DNA of 64,000 bases from Pantoea deleyi (GTDB lineage: Bacteria; Pseudomonadota; Gammaproteobacteria; Enterobacterales; Enterobacteriaceae): contig NZ_CP071405.1 in NCBI RefSeq assembly GCF_022647325.1, positions 3,844,001 to 3,908,000 on the forward strand. The letters are read 5' to 3'. A program made the translations under genes and the position numbers. The notes below the pieces were generated by a model. That model ran no database searches. It saw nothing but the letters and a program-made list of their open reading frames with translations, and had not been told where the DNA came from. This document shows, piece by piece, positions 1 to 8,553 of this stretch (positions within the stretch are counted from its first letter, which is position 1; each line of letters opens with the position of its first letter).

Positions 1-754
1 CCGCTTCGCGCTCCGAGAGCAGCGAGTCGGCATCGCGCACGATAAAGCGCTTTACCTGTGGATCGTCGAGCACCAGAAAACGCCACAGGGTCGGATAGAG
101 CGTTTTCTCGTGCGACATATCGATCAGCCTGACATGCGGCTGATCCAGACGCTGCCAGACATGCTGCGGCACGCTGTCATCCAGATAGATACGGCAGGAC
201 CAGCCGGGATAGAGCGCCGGTGCCACCTCCACGTTTTTAATCAGGGTTTCACAGTAGCGAGGCTGATCGCCATACAGAGAGAAGGCGATAACGTTCTGCT
301 CTGGCCGACTGAGATCGGCGGGTTCGGGCTGCGCGGCCGGAAAGGCCACACGCTGTCCCTGACTGAAACGCGCATCCGAGCGCATCAGCGAGGCCAGCCC
401 ATACTGCGCCATCTCTTCGCGTCTGTTGAGCCAGCCGCACACCTCGGTTAAGCCATCCAGCCAGGTGTCGGAGGCGGTGGCCTGCACCGCAGGCGGCGAC
501 TGAAGGATCTTCTGATAGATTTTGTACGCTTTCGCGTGCTGGCCCAGACGCAGCAGGCAGAGAGCATAGTCGCTCAGCACCTGCATCTGATTTGGCATTG
601 ACCGCAGCACCTCTTCACAGCAGCGGGCGGCCAGCGCATAGTCGCCCTGTTGCATGGCGGCGCGGAAACGTTCGGCACTGCGTTCCAGCCGCGCATTGAG
701 AGCGGCGGGATTGAGACCAAGGGCAGGACGGCGGACAGGAGAGGTATGGCGCAT
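1..754 (-). CDS. TPR/glycosyltransferase-like protein, truncated by window edge
   Basis: The 3' end lies outside the window. The visible 251 residues form two parts. Residues 20-95 are helical with repeated Leu/Ala/Tyr spacing (for example GDYALAARCCEEVL), as in one or two TPR units. From about residue 140 an alpha/beta domain follows (NVIAFSLYGDQPRYCETL) and reaches FIVRDADSLLSE, whose DAD resembles the DxD metal/nucleotide-sugar motif of glycosyltransferases. The start at 754 is preceded by GAGG at good distance; an ATG six bases upstream sits too close to it. E. coli has rmuC beside udp at this point. I do not recognise a named homologue; a capsule or O-antigen type sugar transferase is an inference. 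Confidence 0.65.
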   Translation of the reverse strand, partial: MRHTSPVRRPALGLNPAALNARLERSAERFRAAMQQGDYALAARCCEEVLRSMPNQMQVLSDYALCLLRLGQHAKAYKIYQKILQSPPAVQATASDTWLDGLTEVCGWLNRREEMAQYGLASLMRSDARFSQGQRVAFPAAQPEPADLSRPEQNVIAFSLYGDQPRYCETLIKNVEVAPALYPGWSCRIYLDDSVPQHVWQRLDQPHVRLIDMSHEKTLYPTLWRFLVLDDPQVKRFIVRDADSLLSEREA

Positions 755-798
755 AAACATCCTCAGGTTTAACTGATGTTACGCGCCGTTAATGACCA

Positions 799-830
799 GC
801 AGCAGGTTCTGAGTCCGGAAAACCTGCTGC
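799..830. terminator. Inverted repeat downstream of udp
   Basis: A perfect 10-bp stem (GCAGCAGGTT and AACCTGCTGC) flanks a 12-base loop between the udp stop codon and the start of the next minus-strand gene. There is no T-run on either strand, so it is at best an imperfect terminator or an mRNA-end stabiliser for udp. Confidence 0.4.
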
Positions 831-842
831 CTGACGCGACCG

Positions 843-1604
843 TTACAGCAAGCGACGCGCCGCTTCGACCACAATCTTCACTGCGTCACTTTCTGTCTGC
901 TTCATCGTGACCGCATCCGGGATCTCTTTCTGCGTACGGTTCACAATCACGCCCGCCACCATGCCGGCTCGCAGACCCTGGCTGGCGCACATGGTTAACA
1001 GTGTAGCGGATTCCATCTCATAGTTGAGTACGCCCATCTCCTGCCACTCCTTCATCGATCCCCTGAAGCGACTGACCACGCGGCCTGAAACGGTGTCGTA
1101 GCGCTCCTGGCCCGGATAGAAGGTATCAGACGAGGCGGTGATACCGATGTGGGTCTTCGCGCCACAGGCTTCTGCGGCCGCGACCAGGGCGGTGGTGCAG
1201 CTGAAATCGGCCACTGCCGGGAACTCCATCGGTGCGAAGTGCAGGCTGGCGCCATCCAGGCGAACCGACGCCGTGGTCACCAGCACATCGCCGACGTTGA
1301 TATAGGGCTGGATCGCACCGGTGGTGCCAACGCGCAGGAAGGTGCGCACGCCAAGCTGCGCCAGCTCTTCGACCGCAATCGAGGTGGATGGGCCACCGAT
1401 GCCGGTTGAGCAGACGACGACAGGCTTACCATCCAGCTTTGCCAGCCAGGAGGTAAATTCACGGTGTGAGGCGAGATGCGTGGCATCTTCCATCAGTCCG
1501 GCAATCTTCTTCACGCGCTCCGGATCGCCTGGCACAATCGCCAGGGTAGCGCCCTGCAGGTCGGCTTTGGTCAGGCCCAGATGGAAAACGTCAGACTGTG
1601 TCAT
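843..1604 (-). CDS. udp: Uridine phosphorylase
   Basis: Cytosolic enzyme of pyrimidine salvage that splits uridine with phosphate into uracil and ribose-1-phosphate. The 253-residue protein has the exact length of E. coli Udp and matches it nearly throughout. Visible family landmarks are the phosphate-binding [11 protein letters not shown] (residues 24-34), [17 protein letters not shown] (around 67-83) and the substrate loop [18 protein letters not shown] (around 197-214). It is transcribed alone, away from ysgA. Upstream lie two CRP-type sites 52 bp apart, the arrangement used for joint CytR/CRP control of nucleoside genes. Confidence 0.97.
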   Translation of the reverse strand: MTQSDVFHLGLTKADLQGATLAIVPGDPERVKKIAGLMEDATHLASHREFTSWLAKLDGKPVVVCSTGIGGPSTSIAVEELAQLGVRTFLRVGTTGAIQPYINVGDVLVTTASVRLDGASLHFAPMEFPAVADFSCTTALVAAAEACGAKTHIGITASSDTFYPGQERYDTVSGRVVSRFRGSMKEWQEMGVLNYEMESATLLTMCASQGLRAGMVAGVIVNRTQKEIPDAVTMKQTESDAVKIVVEAARRLL

Positions 1605-1664
1605 TTTCAGACTCCTGTTAAGGGAAAGTATCGCGCCACTTTACGTCAGCACGCCGGATAAATA

Positions 1665-1680
1665 TGTGACAGCTTTCACT
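1665..1680. promoter_or_regulatory. CRP site (proximal), udp promoter
   Basis: TGTGA-N6-TCACT matches the CRP consensus TGTGA-N6-TCACA at nine of ten conserved bases. It lies 61 bases upstream of the udp start codon. Confidence 0.7.
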
Positions 1681-1716
1681 TAAGAAAATGAAAGTTACAT
1701 TTTTCAGACCACAGAT

Positions 1717-1732
1717 TGAGACTATCGTCACA
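1717..1732. promoter_or_regulatory. CRP site (distal), udp promoter
   Basis: TGAGA-N6-TCACA matches nine of ten conserved CRP bases. Its centre lies 52 bp from that of the proximal site, close to the spacing used in CytR-repressed promoters such as deoP2, where CytR sits between two CRP dimers. A CytR operator between them is inferred, not read. Confidence 0.6.
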
Positions 1733-1907
1733 CAAATACATCTTCCCGGTCGCGACTGTGCGCAGTAAGGCTGTGTCGGCGTTAGCGCAATGCTAAAGAG
1801 TGGGAGGATTTTATTCGCGGCTGATCCTGTAGCCCGGCACCTGGCGCGCGCAGTTTAACGCCAGGCTATAGTTACCTGATTGCGCAAATGCTTGCACGGA
1901 GAGACTA

Positions 1908-2741
1908 ATGAAACCCAGTGATAATATGGCACAAAAACCGGCGACGGACGGCTTTGCCCCTGCCGTGCAGCCCACCGCCGCCACCACCATCATGACCGAC
2001 AGTCCGGCCATTCAGGCGGGTGAAACCTCAGTGCCCAGCCAGGGCGAAAACATGCCAGCCTACTTCGCCAGACCGCAGGGCGCAGACGGCCCGCTGCCTG
2101 TGGTGCTGGTGGTGCAGGAGATCTTTGGTGTGCATGAACATATCCGGGACATCTGCCGCCGCCTGGCGCTGGAGGGCTATCTGGCTGTCGCGCCTGAACT
2201 CTATTTCCGCGAGGGCGATCCGTCGGAGTATCACGATATCCCGACGCTGTTCAGCGAACTGGTCAGCAAAGTGCCGGACAGCCAGGTGCTCTCCGATCTC
2301 GACCACGCCGCCAACTGGGCAGCCCGCAACGGCGGCGACATCCGCCGCATGGGCATTACCGGATTCTGCTGGGGTGGCCGCATCAGCTGGCTCTATGCCG
2401 CGCACAATCCCCAGCTGCGGGCCGCAGTCGCCTGGTATGGCCGACTGACCGGGGAGCGCACCCTGAAGCAGCAGAAGCATCCGATTGATATTGCTGTCGA
2501 TCTCAATGCGCCGGTGCTGGGCCTGTATGGCGGTCAGGATGAGGGGATCCCGCTGGAGAGCGTCGAGCAGATGCGTCAGGCGCTGCATGCCGCCAATGCC
2601 ACCGCCGAGATCATCGTCTATCCCGAAGCGGGACACGCGTTCAACGCCGACTACCGGCCGAGCTACCATGCGGAATCGGCCCAGGATGGCTGGCAGCGGA
2701 TGCTGGCCTGGTTCAGGCAGTATGGCGTCGCCTCACGATAA
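1908..2741 (+). CDS. ysgA: Dienelactone hydrolase family protein YsgA
   Basis: Alpha/beta hydrolase of the dienelactone hydrolase family, 277 residues, closely matching E. coli YsgA, which has the same place between udp and metE. The nucleophile elbow is GFCWGG (Cys as nucleophile, about residue 150). The acid is in YGGQDEG (about 208) and the His in [13 protein letters not shown] (about 244-256). The natural substrate is not firmly known. GGAGAGACTA directly precedes the chosen ATG; the internal Met at residue 7 lacks a ribosome-binding site. No signal peptide is visible, so it is probably cytosolic. Confidence 0.93.
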   Translation: MKPSDNMAQKPATDGFAPAVQPTAATTIMTDSPAIQAGETSVPSQGENMPAYFARPQGADGPLPVVLVVQEIFGVHEHIRDICRRLALEGYLAVAPELYFREGDPSEYHDIPTLFSELVSKVPDSQVLSDLDHAANWAARNGGDIRRMGITGFCWGGRISWLYAAHNPQLRAAVAWYGRLTGERTLKQQKHPIDIAVDLNAPVLGLYGGQDEGIPLESVEQMRQALHAANATAEIIVYPEAGHAFNADYRPSYHAESAQDGWQRMLAWFRQYGVASR

Positions 2742-2742
2742 A

Positions 2743-2772
2743 TAAAAAACGGGCGCTTCTGCGCCCTTTTTT
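2743..2772. terminator. Bidirectional terminator ysgA/metE
   Basis: GGGCGC-TTCT-GCGCCC is followed by six T on the plus strand and preceded by an A-run that gives a T-run on the minus strand. It lies between two convergent genes and can end both transcripts. Confidence 0.88.
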
Positions 2773-2789
2773 CCCCGTCAGACCCTCGG

Positions 2790-5060
2790 CTACGCCGTCT
2801 CTCCACGCAGTTTCTTCGCCGCTCTCACCATATTCGCCAGCGCCTGGCGCGTTTCCGTCCAGCCACGCGTTTTCAGTCCACAGTCCGGGTTTACCCACAG
2901 CCGCGCCTCCGGGATGCGCTTCGCCGCCTTCAGCAGCAACGCTTCGATGCCTTCGACGCTGGGGACGTTGGGCGAGTGAATATCATAGACGCCGGGGCCG
3001 ATCTCATTGGGATAGTCGAAGTGTTCAAACGACGCCAGCAGATCCATGTCAGAGCGCGCGGTTTCAATGGTGATCACATCCGCATCCAGCGCCGCGATTG
3101 CCGCCATGATGTCGCTGAATTCGCAGTAACACATATGGGTGTGAATCTGGGTCTCGTCCCGCGCCACGCCCGCCGTCAGCCGGAAAGCCTCCACCGCCCA
3201 GTTCAGATAACCGGCCCAGGCCGAGTGATGCAGCGGCAGCCCCTCCCGCAGGGCCGGCTCATCAATCTGGATAATGCCGATACCCGCCTCCTGCAGATCC
3301 GCCACCTCATCCCGCAGCGCCAGCGCGATCTGTTTCGCGAGGGTTTCCCGTGGCACATCTTCACGCGGAAATGACCAGCAGAGGATCGTTACCGGGCCGG
3401 TCAGCATGCCTTTGACCGGTCTGTCCGTCAGCGACTGCGCATAACGGGCCCAGTCGACGGTAATCGGCGCCGGACGATAGACATCGCCGATGATGACGGG
3501 CGGCTTCACGCAGCGCGAACCGTAGCTCTGCACCCAGCCATTGCGGGTAAAGGCAAAGCCCTCCAGATGCTCGCCAAAGTACTCCACCATATCGTTACGT
3601 TCCGCTTCACCGTGCACCAGCACATCCAGCCCCAGCCGCTCCTGTTCGCGAATCGCCTGCCTGATATGCTCCGCGATACCGGTGCGATAATGGCGGCTGT
3701 CGAGCCGCCCCTGCTTAAAGTCGAGGCGCAGGCGGCGAATCTCCGTGGTCTGCGGAAAAGAGCCGATGGTCGTGGTGGGCCAGGCGGGCAGGCTCAGTCG
3801 CTGATGCTGCAGGCGACTCCGTACCGGCCAGGCGCTCTGGCGGGCACTCTGTTCGGGTGTAATGGCCTGCAGACGCTGCGCCACCACCGCATTATGCACG
3901 CGACGGGAGTGGGCGCGGGCGCGAATCGGCGCGCTCCAGGCGTCCAGCGATGCCGCATCGTTGCGGTTCAGGGCCTGACTCAGCAGCGACAGCTCACCAC
4001 ACTTCTGCAGCGCAAAGGCCAGCCAGCTTCTGACCTCCTCATCCAGATGCGTTTCAGTGCTGAGGTCGATCGGGCTGTGCAGCAGAGAGCAGGAGGAGCC
4101 GATCCAGAGCAACGGACGCCGGGCGGCCAGCGGTTGCAGGCGATCAAACCAGCGGCTCAGATCGGTGCGCCAGACGTTGCGTCCGTTGATGACGCCAAGC
4201 GACAACAGCCAGCTGGCGGGCAATTGCTGATGCAGGTGCTCAATATCGTCATCCCCATGAACCAGATCGACATGCAGCCCCTGCACCGGCAGCCTGCGGA
4301 TCACCTCAAGGTTCTGCCCGATGCGGTCAAAATAGGTGGTCAGCAGCAGTCTGCAGTGACCCTGCAGGGCGTCATATGCCGGTTGAAAGGCGTCGCGCCA
4401 TGCCTGCGGCAGCTCAAGGGCCAGGGCGGGTTCATCCATCTGGACCCACTCAATGCCACGCTTTGCCAGTTCCGCCAGCACCTGCTGATAGACGGGCAGG
4501 ATCGCCCTCAGCAGCGAGAGGCGTTCAAACGGCGCGCCTTTGACCTTGCCCAGCCACAGATAGGTCACCGGGCCCAGCAGCACCGGCTTGATGTTATGCC
4601 CCAGCGCCAGCGCCTCATCCACCTCATCCAGCAACTGGGTCCAGCTCAGCTTAAAGGTCTGATCCCGGCTGAATTCCGGCACCAGATAGTGATAGTTAGT
4701 GTTAAACCATTTGGTCATTTCGGCCGCTGCCGCAGGTTCGCCGGCGGGGGCGCGCCCCCGGCCCAGGCGGAACAGCGTGTCGAGGTCAATCGTGCCCGCC
4801 GGGTTCTGATGGCGTTCAGGCACATTGCCCAGCATCAGGCTGGTGGTCAGCACATGATCATACCAGGCGAAATCCCCCACCGGCAGCAGATCGACGCCAG
4901 CTTCTTTCTGTTGCTGCCAGTGACGAGCGCGCAGCTCGCGTCCCGTCGCCAGAAGCGCCGCCTGGGTGCTGTCGCCCGCCCAGTAACGCTCCAGGGCTTT
5001 TTTCAGTTCACGATGCAGGCCAATACGGGGAAAACCGAGGGTATGATTGAGGATAGTCAT
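2790..5060 (-). CDS. metE: Cobalamin-independent methionine synthase
   Basis: Transfers the methyl group of 5-methyltetrahydropteroyl-triglutamate to homocysteine, the last step of methionine synthesis, in the cytosol. 756 residues against 753 in E. coli. The zinc ligands are visible in HTHMCYCEF and in [11 protein letters not shown] near the C-terminus; [11 protein letters not shown] marks the start of the catalytic half. The start is set at [14 protein letters not shown], the conserved N-terminus, with GGAG eight bases upstream; the frame is open 16 codons further but without conservation. It is divergent from its activator gene metR, with MetJ-type boxes between. Confidence 0.97.
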   Translation of the reverse strand: MTILNHTLGFPRIGLHRELKKALERYWAGDSTQAALLATGRELRARHWQQQKEAGVDLLPVGDFAWYDHVLTTSLMLGNVPERHQNPAGTIDLDTLFRLGRGRAPAGEPAAAAEMTKWFNTNYHYLVPEFSRDQTFKLSWTQLLDEVDEALALGHNIKPVLLGPVTYLWLGKVKGAPFERLSLLRAILPVYQQVLAELAKRGIEWVQMDEPALALELPQAWRDAFQPAYDALQGHCRLLLTTYFDRIGQNLEVIRRLPVQGLHVDLVHGDDDIEHLHQQLPASWLLSLGVINGRNVWRTDLSRWFDRLQPLAARRPLLWIGSSCSLLHSPIDLSTETHLDEEVRSWLAFALQKCGELSLLSQALNRNDAASLDAWSAPIRARAHSRRVHNAVVAQRLQAITPEQSARQSAWPVRSRLQHQRLSLPAWPTTTIGSFPQTTEIRRLRLDFKQGRLDSRHYRTGIAEHIRQAIREQERLGLDVLVHGEAERNDMVEYFGEHLEGFAFTRNGWVQSYGSRCVKPPVIIGDVYRPAPITVDWARYAQSLTDRPVKGMLTGPVTILCWSFPREDVPRETLAKQIALALRDEVADLQEAGIGIIQIDEPALREGLPLHHSAWAGYLNWAVEAFRLTAGVARDETQIHTHMCYCEFSDIMAAIAALDADVITIETARSDMDLLASFEHFDYPNEIGPGVYDIHSPNVPSVEGIEALLLKAAKRIPEARLWVNPDCGLKTRGWTETRQALANMVRAAKKLRGETA

Positions 5061-5108
5061 GTGCCAGTCTCCAGATAAAGGTTCACGGTGCTTTAACCGG
5101 GCAGTCAA

Positions 5109-5140
5109 AGATGTTTAGCCGTCCAGATGTTTACACTGCT
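5109..5140. promoter_or_regulatory. MetJ operator (met box array)
   Basis: Contiguous 8-mers AGATGTTT, AGCCGTCC, AGATGTTT and ACACTGCT. The first three match the met box AGACGTCT at six of eight positions, the last at five. MetJ binds tandem 8-bp boxes cooperatively, so end-to-end phasing matters more than each score. It sits between metE and metR. Confidence 0.65.
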
Positions 5141-5204
5141 ATACTCTGCGGGTACTGTATGTTGCACAAGCGCAATATGTTCATTTTCGATGTGAAGGAC
5201 ACTC

Positions 5205-6131
5205 ATGATCGAACTCAAGCACCTGCGGACGCTTCAGGCTCTGCGCAATACGGGATCGCTGGCTGCGGCAGCGGCCCAGCTCCATCAGACGCAATCGGCG
5301 TTGTCTCACCAGTTCAGCGATCTGGAGCAGCGTCTGGGATTCCGCCTGTTTGTGCGTAAAAGTCAGCCACTGCGTTTTACCCCGCAGGGCGATATCCTGC
5401 TGCAACTGGCGGAGCAGGTGCTGCCGCAAATCCAGCAGGCACTCCAGGCCTGCGACGAGCCGCATCAGACCACGCTGCGGGTCGCTATCGAATGCCATAG
5501 CTGCATTCAGTGGCTGACCCCGGCGCTGGATAAATTCCGTCAGAGCTGGCCGCAGGTGGTGATGGATTTCAAATCGGGCGTGACGTTTGATCCTCAGCCC
5601 GCGCTGCAACAGGGTGAGCTGGATGTGGTGCTGACCTCCGATATTCTGGCGCGTTCGGGTCTGTTCTACTCGCCGATGTTTGATTTTGAGGTGCGACTGG
5701 TGCTGGCGACGGATCATCCGCTGGCGCAGCTGGAGCAGATCTCGCCGGAAGATTTGGCCGATGAAGTCCTGATGATCTATCCGGTCCAGCGTCAGCGTCT
5801 TGATATCTGGCGTCACTTTCTGCAGCCCGCTGGCGTCAGCCCGGCGCTGAAAAATGTGGATAACACGTTGCTGATGATTCAGATGGTCTCCGCGCGCATG
5901 GGCATTGCCGCGCTGCCGCACTGGGTAGTCGAGAGCTTTGAGAAGCAGGGGCTGGTCGTGACCCGTACGCTGGGCGAGGGTCTCTGGAGCCGCCTCTATG
6001 CCGCAGTGCGCGACGGCGAACAGCGCCAGCCGGTGCTGGAAGCCTTTATCCGCTTTGCCCGCCAGCACGCCTGTGAGCATCTGCCCTTTGTGCGCGATGC
6101 CGCGCGACCGGGTGCCGTGCTGCAGCGTTAA
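5205..6131 (+). CDS. metR: LysR-type activator MetR
   Basis: Homocysteine-responsive activator of metE and other methionine genes. 308 residues against 317 in E. coli; the C-terminal tail is shorter and differs. The N-terminal winged helix-turn-helix spans residues 1-60 ([20 protein letters not shown]), followed by the LysR linker helix and a periplasmic-binding-like effector domain. AAGGACACTC precedes the start. It diverges from metE, the classic layout for a LysR regulator and its target. Confidence 0.97.
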   Translation: MIELKHLRTLQALRNTGSLAAAAAQLHQTQSALSHQFSDLEQRLGFRLFVRKSQPLRFTPQGDILLQLAEQVLPQIQQALQACDEPHQTTLRVAIECHSCIQWLTPALDKFRQSWPQVVMDFKSGVTFDPQPALQQGELDVVLTSDILARSGLFYSPMFDFEVRLVLATDHPLAQLEQISPEDLADEVLMIYPVQRQRLDIWRHFLQPAGVSPALKNVDNTLLMIQMVSARMGIAALPHWVVESFEKQGLVVTRTLGEGLWSRLYAAVRDGEQRQPVLEAFIRFARQHACEHLPFVRDAARPGAVLQR

Positions 6132-6172
6132 GCCGATCGGCACAAACCTGCGCGGGCGCGGGCAAAATCCCC

Positions 6173-6178
6173 TATAAT
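6173..6178 (+). promoter_or_regulatory. -10 element upstream of yehS
   Basis: A perfect TATAAT lies 36 bases before the yehS start codon. No good -35 hexamer is visible at 16-18 bp upstream. Confidence 0.5.
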
Positions 6179-6214
6179 GCGCAGCCTGTTGACCGACCAT
6201 GAGAAGATTTCACC

Positions 6215-6694
6215 ATGACTAACAACGATATTCTGCGCAGCGTGCGCTACATGCTTAACCTGAGCGATGCGAAAATGGTGGAGATTTTTGCGCTGGCAGA
6301 GTGCGACGTGCCGCAGACAGATATTCAGGCATGGCTGAAAAAAGATGACGATGCCGCGTTTCGCCCCTGCCCCGACGTGCTGATGGGGTATTTCCTGAAT
6401 GGTCTGATCTTCTATCGTCGCGGCAAAAGTGAAGATGCGCCTGCGCCATCCATCGAGCGCAAAATGACCAACAACATCTTCATGAAGAAGCTGCGCATCG
6501 CTTTCGATCTGAAAACCACCGACATTCCTGAGGTGCTGAAGCGTGCGAACTTTACGGTTTCGCAGGCCGAAGTCGGCGCGATTTTCCGCAAGCCTGACCA
6601 TAAAAACTACCGCGAATGCGGCGATCAGATCCTGCGTAACTTCCTGAAAGGGCTGGCAATGATTCAGCGCCCTAAGAGCGAAAAGCCTGCCTGA
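6215..6694 (+). CDS. yehS: DUF1456 family protein YehS
   Basis: 159 residues, the length of E. coli YehS. Two repeats of the DUF1456 module are visible: NNDILRSVRYMLNLSDAKMV (residues 2-21) and NNIFMKKLRIAFDLKTTDIP (from about 85), each followed by a helical segment and a DVLMGYFLNGL / DQILRNFLKGL element. It is a soluble cytosolic protein of unknown function. In E. coli the gene lies in another region, so its place between metR and yigM differs. It has its own -10 box. Confidence 0.92.
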   Translation: MTNNDILRSVRYMLNLSDAKMVEIFALAECDVPQTDIQAWLKKDDDAAFRPCPDVLMGYFLNGLIFYRRGKSEDAPAPSIERKMTNNIFMKKLRIAFDLKTTDIPEVLKRANFTVSQAEVGAIFRKPDHKNYRECGDQILRNFLKGLAMIQRPKSEKPA

Positions 6695-6786
6695 TCCCGT
6701 GCCATACGGTCGGAAAGAGCGGGCTATGCCCTGAGCTGGAGATCCATCCATTCCAATGCCTTCACCGTCGGTTTGTTTACCTTATT

Positions 6787-6807
6787 CGCGAGGTTTTCTC
6801 CCTCGCG
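6787..6807. repeat. Inverted repeat in yehS-yigM spacer
   Basis: CGCGAGG and CCTCGCG form a perfect 7-bp stem with a T-rich 7-base loop, about 90 bases after yehS. No T-run follows, so it is not a standard terminator. Confidence 0.45.
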
Positions 6808-6820
6808 GGCCAGCACGTGA

Positions 6821-6850
6821 CCGTGTTCAAACATTCAGGTTTGAACATGG
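6821..6850. repeat. Long inverted repeat in yehS-yigM spacer
   Basis: The arms TGTTCAAAC and GTTTGAACA pair perfectly, and the symmetry continues outward to 12 pairs with one mismatch, around a six-base centre (ATTCAG). It could be an operator or an RNA hairpin. Confidence 0.5.
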
Positions 6851-7190
6851 TGGCAAACGTTTTTCTGCTTAGCGCTTTGTTGATCAGCACACCCGGTATG
6901 CGCTCTGATTGTCTGAGGCAATAGTCATCAGGAGCCTGGCGTATAACGGTTCTGGTTCCTGTTGGTACGCTCTCGATCGATGACTAACCTGTAGTGTGAG
7001 CCTGGGCTGGCGGATAGTATTCAGTTTCTGAGGGGGATTAAGCAAGACACCAATCCCTTGCAGCCAGACTGACTAGTTCTACAGGCAATTAACCCCATTT
7101 ACTTCATGGCTATCGCCCACTCTTCTGCCTGTACCAATAAGCACGAAGAAGTCGTTAACGCTTCAGGGGTAACGCGCCTGAACGGCGAAG

Positions 7191-7212
7191 TGTCCGGGCC
7201 AGGATAGCCCGG
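7191..7212. repeat. Inverted repeat in yehS-yigM spacer
   Basis: TCCGGGC and GCCCGGA form a 7-bp GC-rich stem with loop CAGGATA. The only homopolymer run is AAAAAA on the plus-strand 3' side, which gives no terminator for a plus-strand transcript. Confidence 0.45.
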
Positions 7213-7264
7213 ACGACGAAAAAAGATGGCGATCCTTTACGAGGCGACTACGTCAGTCCGGAAG

Positions 7265-7296
7265 GCTGAACCGGCATCAGCCCGCCGGTTCAGCAT
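7265..7296. terminator. Strong hairpin downstream of yigM
   Basis: GCTGAACCGGC and GCCGGTTCAGC form a perfect 11-bp stem about 25 bases after the yigM stop codon. No T-run follows on the minus strand, so it is a candidate 3'-end hairpin rather than a proven terminator. Confidence 0.45.
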
Positions 7297-7318
7297 CGGT
7301 GCAGATACATTCACCGGT

Positions 7319-8179
7319 TTATCGATCGCGCCGCCCGACTACCCAGCGCTTATGCACCCACAGCGAGGCGACGATCACCAGCGCGCCCGCGATAAAGCTC
7401 GGCCAGTGCGGTTTCTCCTGCCAGATAGCCAGATTGACCAGCAACCCGGCGGGAACGTGCATGTTGTTCATGATGCCCAGCGTGCCGGCATCGACCTGCG
7501 TTGCCCCGTAGTTCCACATAAAATAGCCAAGACCGGACGCCGCCACCCCCAGCCAGACCAGGATGCCCCACTGCAGCGAGGTGGTCGGCAATTTCTGCGG
7601 ATTCCCCCAGGCTGACCAGGCGATCACCGCGATCGCGACCGCGCCCAGATAAAACCAGGAGAAGGCGGTGTGCTGCGGCATAGGCCGGGTCTCCTGCAGA
7701 CGCTTATACCCCACCATTCCCGCCGCGAAGCAGATGTTGGCGAGCTGCACGAGCAGCAGACCAAACCAGAAATGATCGCTGACTTTGTCATAGCGGATAA
7801 TCGCCGCCCCGGCCACCGCCAGCAGCGCACTGAAGATATAGCCGATACGCAGGGGACGACGACTGATCAGGTCATAAATCAGCGTCACATAGAGCGGCGT
7901 CATCACCGTAAACAGCAGGAACTCCGACACGCTGAGGTAGAGATAGGCTTCGAAACTCAGCAGGTACATCACGCCCAGCTGCAGCATCCCCACCAGCATG
8001 TATAGCAGCAGCGTTGACGGCCGATAGCCGCGCCAGCGCAGAAAGGGTAAAAACACCAGCGCAGCGAGCGCCAGTCGCATCAGCACAGAGAACCAGCTGT
8101 CCACCTGACCGGCGAGGTATTCACCAATCAGGCTGAACGAAAAGGCCCACAGAATAGTGGTAATGATCAGTAAGAACAC
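7319..8179 (-). CDS. yigM: Biotin transporter YigM (EamA/DMT family)
   Basis: Inner-membrane carrier of 286 residues with about ten transmembrane helices and two EamA repeats. It matches E. coli YigM, reported as the biotin uptake protein, almost throughout (IITTILWAFSFS at the N-terminus; YGATQVDAGTLGIMNNMHVP near residue 240). In E. coli it lies directly beside metR; here yehS and a long spacer intervene. The C-terminal tail is short and basic. I see no BirA operator upstream. Confidence 0.93.
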   Translation of the reverse strand: MFLLIITTILWAFSFSLIGEYLAGQVDSWFSVLMRLALAALVFLPFLRWRGYRPSTLLLYMLVGMLQLGVMYLLSFEAYLYLSVSEFLLFTVMTPLYVTLIYDLISRRPLRIGYIFSALLAVAGAAIIRYDKVSDHFWFGLLLVQLANICFAAGMVGYKRLQETRPMPQHTAFSWFYLGAVAIAVIAWSAWGNPQKLPTTSLQWGILVWLGVAASGLGYFMWNYGATQVDAGTLGIMNNMHVPAGLLVNLAIWQEKPHWPSFIAGALVIVASLWVHKRWVVGRRDR

Positions 8180-8410
8180 GGTAACAATCCCGAAATTAAC
8201 AGGCCGTCAGTGTAAACAATGTGTCGCCGCGAGGCTGCAAAATCTGGTTGACATCCGGTTATAAACCAGGCGACCGGAACAGCCCTTTCTGCGGCTATTT
8301 ACACGTCCTGACATAACTGTCGCCGGAATCGGTTTTCAGCCAGACAAAATGCGCGAAATGATCCATCTCGTGATCACTTTCGCTCTCATCTGTAATAAAA
8401 CTGTAACAAA

Positions 8411-8426
8411 TGTGTCATCCATCACA
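8411..8426. promoter_or_regulatory. CRP site upstream of glpT
   Basis: TGTGT-N6-TCACA, nine of ten consensus bases, lies 127 bases before the glpT start. Known E. coli glpT promoters are CRP-activated, which supports the assignment. Confidence 0.65.
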
Positions 8427-8458
8427 GTAACGTTGCGCAACTAACACTATTCTTTGCG

Positions 8459-8486
8459 CGAAATGGAACATCTTTTGTCCATTTCG
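8459..8486. promoter_or_regulatory. Perfect 9-bp inverted repeat upstream of glpT
   Basis: CGAAATGGA-N10-TCCATTTCG lies 67 bases before the start codon. It may be an operator or the base of a leader hairpin. It does not clearly resemble the GlpR operator. Confidence 0.5.
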
Positions 8487-8553
8487 TTCTGTCCACGTCC
8501 TGCCCCAACCTGCTGGGAATTAAAACCATAATGTGCCCTGGAGGGCTTCACTG

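Larger units (their letters stand above)
6695..7318. other. Gene-free spacer between yehS and yigM
   Basis: 624 bases without a convincing gene on either strand; open frames are short and resemble nothing I know. It is visibly richer in A and T than the flanking genes. It contains several strong inverted repeats (listed separately at 6787, 6821, 7191 and 7265). It may be a decayed element, a structured RNA or a long untranslated stretch; the sequence alone does not decide. Confidence 0.6.
8180..8553. other. Divergent yigM/glpT control region
   Basis: 374 bases between two divergent transporter genes. It holds a CRP-type site (8411-8426) and a 9-bp inverted repeat (8459-8486), both on the glpT side. 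I see no clear GlpR operator and no open frame worth calling. Confidence 0.6.

Noticed and set aside
3567..5078. 503-codon frame antisense to metE
   Set aside because: It is the mirror of the GC-rich metE coding frame, with no recognisable domain and a conserved gene on the other strand.
7226..7615. 129-codon plus-strand frame at the end of the yehS-yigM spacer
   Set aside because: Most of it lies antisense to yigM; the free part has no similarity to a known family and no good ribosome-binding site.
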